DNA from: Gemmatimonas phototrophica
GTDB taxonomy: Bacteria; Gemmatimonadota; Gemmatimonadetes; Gemmatimonadales; Gemmatimonadaceae
NCBI RefSeq assembly: GCF_000695095.2
Contig: NZ_CP011454.1
Span: 3,410,001 to 3,474,000 of the forward strand
Direction of reading: 5' to 3'
DNA length: 64,000 nt
Positions within the stretch are counted from its first letter, which is position 1; every line of letters starts with the position of its first letter. Positions 62,512 to 64,000 of the stretch are shown here, in pieces. The notes beneath the pieces were generated by a model, which did not search any database, was not told the origin of the DNA, and saw only the letters and a list, made by a program, of their open reading frames with translations. The position numbers were made by a program, and so were the translations under genes.

Positions 62512-62938
62512 GGCAAGAGCTCCAGGATGTGCGAAGTGCGAGCGCTTCGCGTCTTCCCTCGGACGGGACTGCACGGTCGTGCAAGGTCCGATAGGTCGCG
62601 AAGGTCTCGCACAGGCCACAGTGGTGGCCCCAGCCGATCCGTGCGCACTCGCGGGCGCAGTCTTGGCGAATCGGTCGCACCTGCAGCCGGTCCACGTCAG
62701 CAGGCGGCGCTACTCCCCTTCTGAATAGAGCGTAAGCATCCACATTGCATTGTCCCAATCGAATGTTTTGATGTGATGCATAGGTTTTGCCGATGCGTCT
62801 CCGCCTGGCCCTGCCCCCTCCATCTTTTGTGGCAGTCGCCGCACGTTCGCCAAGTTTCCCGGTTCCGCGAGCCATATGTGGGCTATATCCGTCACGTGAC
62901 GGATGTTGCGATGCGCTCCGGCCGGGCATAATTGCCGT
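62512..62938. other. 427-base divergent region between SPFH gene and GNAT-aminotransferase gene
   Basis: It is the promoter region for two divergent genes. The end nearest the + gene is AT-richer (62740-62790) and includes the 18-bp palindrome at 62887-62904. No ORF or RNA gene is recognised here. Confidence 0.45.
62887..62904. promoter_or_regulatory. 18-bp perfect palindrome, candidate operator
   Basis: The sequence ATCCGTCACGTGACGGAT is its own reverse complement. It lies 35 bases before the ATG at 62939 and is the only perfect palindrome of this length in the divergent region. A position overlapping the promoter suggests a repressor or activator site for the GNAT-aminotransferase gene. 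Confidence 0.7.
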
Positions 62939-64000
62939 ATGAACATGCCCCTTTCCGGAACGGTGAGACTGGCGACCCCGGCCGACCACGAGGCCATTCA
63001 TCGCCTGAACTACCGCACATTCGTCGAGGAAATCCCTCAGCATGCGCCCAACACAGCGCACCGCCTGGTAGATCGTTTCCACGACGAGAACGTGTACGCG
63101 GTCTATGAGGTGGGCGGCGAGGTGGTCGGTATGGTGACCGGCCGTGCCCAGCGCCCATTCTCGCTCGACCAGAAGCTCGGCGCCATCGACCAGTGGCTGC
63201 CGCCGGGGTGCACGCCCGTGGAGATCCGGTTGCTGGCCGTGGAACCGGCGTTCCGGGCCACCAGAGTGTTCGTGCGATTGGCGCAGTTCATCACCGCACA
63301 CTTCATGCAGCGCGGCTTTGATGCGGCCGTCATCTCCGGCACCACCCGCCAGCTGGCGCTCTACCACCATATGGGATTTACCCCTTTTGGCCCGCGTATT
63401 GGCTCAGACGACGCCCAGTACCAGCCGATGGTCATAACCCAGGCGCAGGTGCAGCAGTGGCCACCGGCGCTCATGGTCACAGGTCACCGCCCGGTGCGTG
63501 GCGGCAACTTCCAGACGGGTCCGGTAGGTATGAAGCCTGCCGTCCAGGCCGCCATGAATGCGTCAGCCCTGTCGCACCGGGCAGACGCGTTCATGGCGCA
63601 GTACCGCGAGGTGCAGACACAGCTGTGCACCATGACGCAGGCTCGGCACGCCACCCTGCTCCTTGGTTCGGGGACGTTGGCCAATGACGTGGTGGGTGCG
63701 CAGTTGCTGCAGCTGGATAGCCGTGGCGTGATTGTCAGCAATGGTGAGTTTGGTGAACGGCTCGTGGATCATGCCACGCGACTTGGCCTGCCCCATACGG
63801 TGGTGAGGGCGCCGTGGGGGGCAGCGCTGGATTTCGATGCGGTGGACGCGGCCATGATCACGACTCGCGCCCAGTGGCTGTGGGCGGTGCATACGGAAAC
63901 CAGCACCGGCGTGGTGAATGATCTCGATCTGCTGCGCACGCTGGCGCAACGGCATCGGGCCCGCCTGGCCCTCGACGCCGTGAGTAGTGTAGGGGCTCTC
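62939..64000 (+). CDS. GNAT-like domain fused to class V aminotransferase (3' truncated)
   Basis: The frame is open from ATG 62939 to the window end (354 codons, no stop), so the gene continues beyond it. Residues 1-165 resemble a GNAT-type acyltransferase: VRLATPADHEAIHRLNYRTF, VYAVYEVGGEVVGMVTGRA, EIRLLAVEPAFRATRVFVRL, LALYHHMGFTPFGP. From about residue 180 the class V aminotransferase fold of serine-glyoxylate/alanine-glyoxylate type begins: HRPVRGGNFQTGPVG, LLGSGTLANDVVGAQLL, VIVSNGEFGERLVDHA, HTETSTGVVNDL, LALDAVSSVGAL (Asp of the PLP pocket). The PLP lysine lies beyond the end. Confidence 0.85.
   Translation, partial: MNMPLSGTVRLATPADHEAIHRLNYRTFVEEIPQHAPNTAHRLVDRFHDENVYAVYEVGGEVVGMVTGRAQRPFSLDQKLGAIDQWLPPGCTPVEIRLLAVEPAFRATRVFVRLAQFITAHFMQRGFDAAVISGTTRQLALYHHMGFTPFGPRIGSDDAQYQPMVITQAQVQQWPPALMVTGHRPVRGGNFQTGPVGMKPAVQAAMNASALSHRADAFMAQYREVQTQLCTMTQARHATLLLGSGTLANDVVGAQLLQLDSRGVIVSNGEFGERLVDHATRLGLPHTVVRAPWGAALDFDAVDAAMITTRAQWLWAVHTETSTGVVNDLDLLRTLAQRHRARLALDAVSSVGAL

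Noticed and set aside
62399-63370. Open frame on the - strand across the SPFH/GNAT divergent region
   Set aside because: It overlaps the GNAT-aminotransferase coding sequence, the promoter palindrome and the SPFH start; its translation has no recognisable domain.

Overview
The window is a dense, high-GC stretch of a Gram-negative bacterial chromosome. It holds outer-membrane proteins (a TonB-dependent receptor, a PorV/PorQ-like protein, an OprP-like porin), several lipoproteins, eukaryote-like Ser/Thr kinases with propeller or coiled-coil tails, an ABC permease fused to an M1 peptidase, and few strong Shine-Dalgarno sites. This mixture fits the phylum Gemmatimonadota best. That placement is an inference from gene style; no rRNA gene is present. 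No mobile element, prophage, CRISPR array, tRNA or rRNA was found. Fifty protein-coding genes are called; the first and last are cut by the window edges.

Layout. 1-8.1 kb: the end of a HerA-like ATPase, a DUF547 protein, a CPBP membrane protease, a DUF4412 protein translationally coupled to a class V aminotransferase-fold protein, and a histidine-kinase-like protein that has lost its phospho-accepting residues, next to a stand-alone copy of its degenerate receiver domain. 8.4-17.8 kb: a large lipoprotein hydrolase; an STN-type TonB receptor with its FecR anti-sigma factor and a divergent ECF sigma gene; a lipoprotein; a PorV-like protein; an acyltransferase. 17.9-29.6 kb: an orphan chemoreceptor, then a fatty-acid/hydroxy-acid catabolic block. 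FadN and FadA on the + strand face an SDR - acyl-CoA dehydrogenase - phosphotransferase operon on the - strand, with dienelactone hydrolase, IspH and a thioesterase upstream. 29.7-43.4 kb: universal stress protein, DUF84 NTPase, CGNR regulator, ECF sigma factor, TetR regulator with two matching operators, a DEIH-box helicase, a secreted Ca-binding-type protein, phosphofructokinase, a lone pseudopilin, an RhlE-type helicase. 43.5-64 kb: alpha/beta hydrolase - TPR - cyclase operon, three Ser/Thr kinases, Lon, the ABC/M1 export system, an SPFH lipoprotein with a porin, and the start of a GNAT-aminotransferase fusion.

How parts work together. The 20-26.9 kb genes look like a complete beta-oxidation core plus a kinase/dehydrogenase pair resembling the 4-hydroxyacyl-CoA (levulinate-type) pathway. 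The 10.4-14.9 kb genes form a surface-signalling and uptake unit. The 55.7-60.2 kb pair forms one ABC exporter with a built-in peptidase.

The most distinctive non-coding features are palindromic elements at gene 3' ends (23.6, 32.7, 37.3 and 38.6 kb), two of which share a core sequence, and four candidate operators (19,996-20,019; 34,173-34,192; 34,296-34,319; 62,887-62,904). No wholly new system is proven. The best leads are the operator-linked genes, the signalling pair lacking phospho-acceptors, the fusion proteins and the dispersed palindromes.
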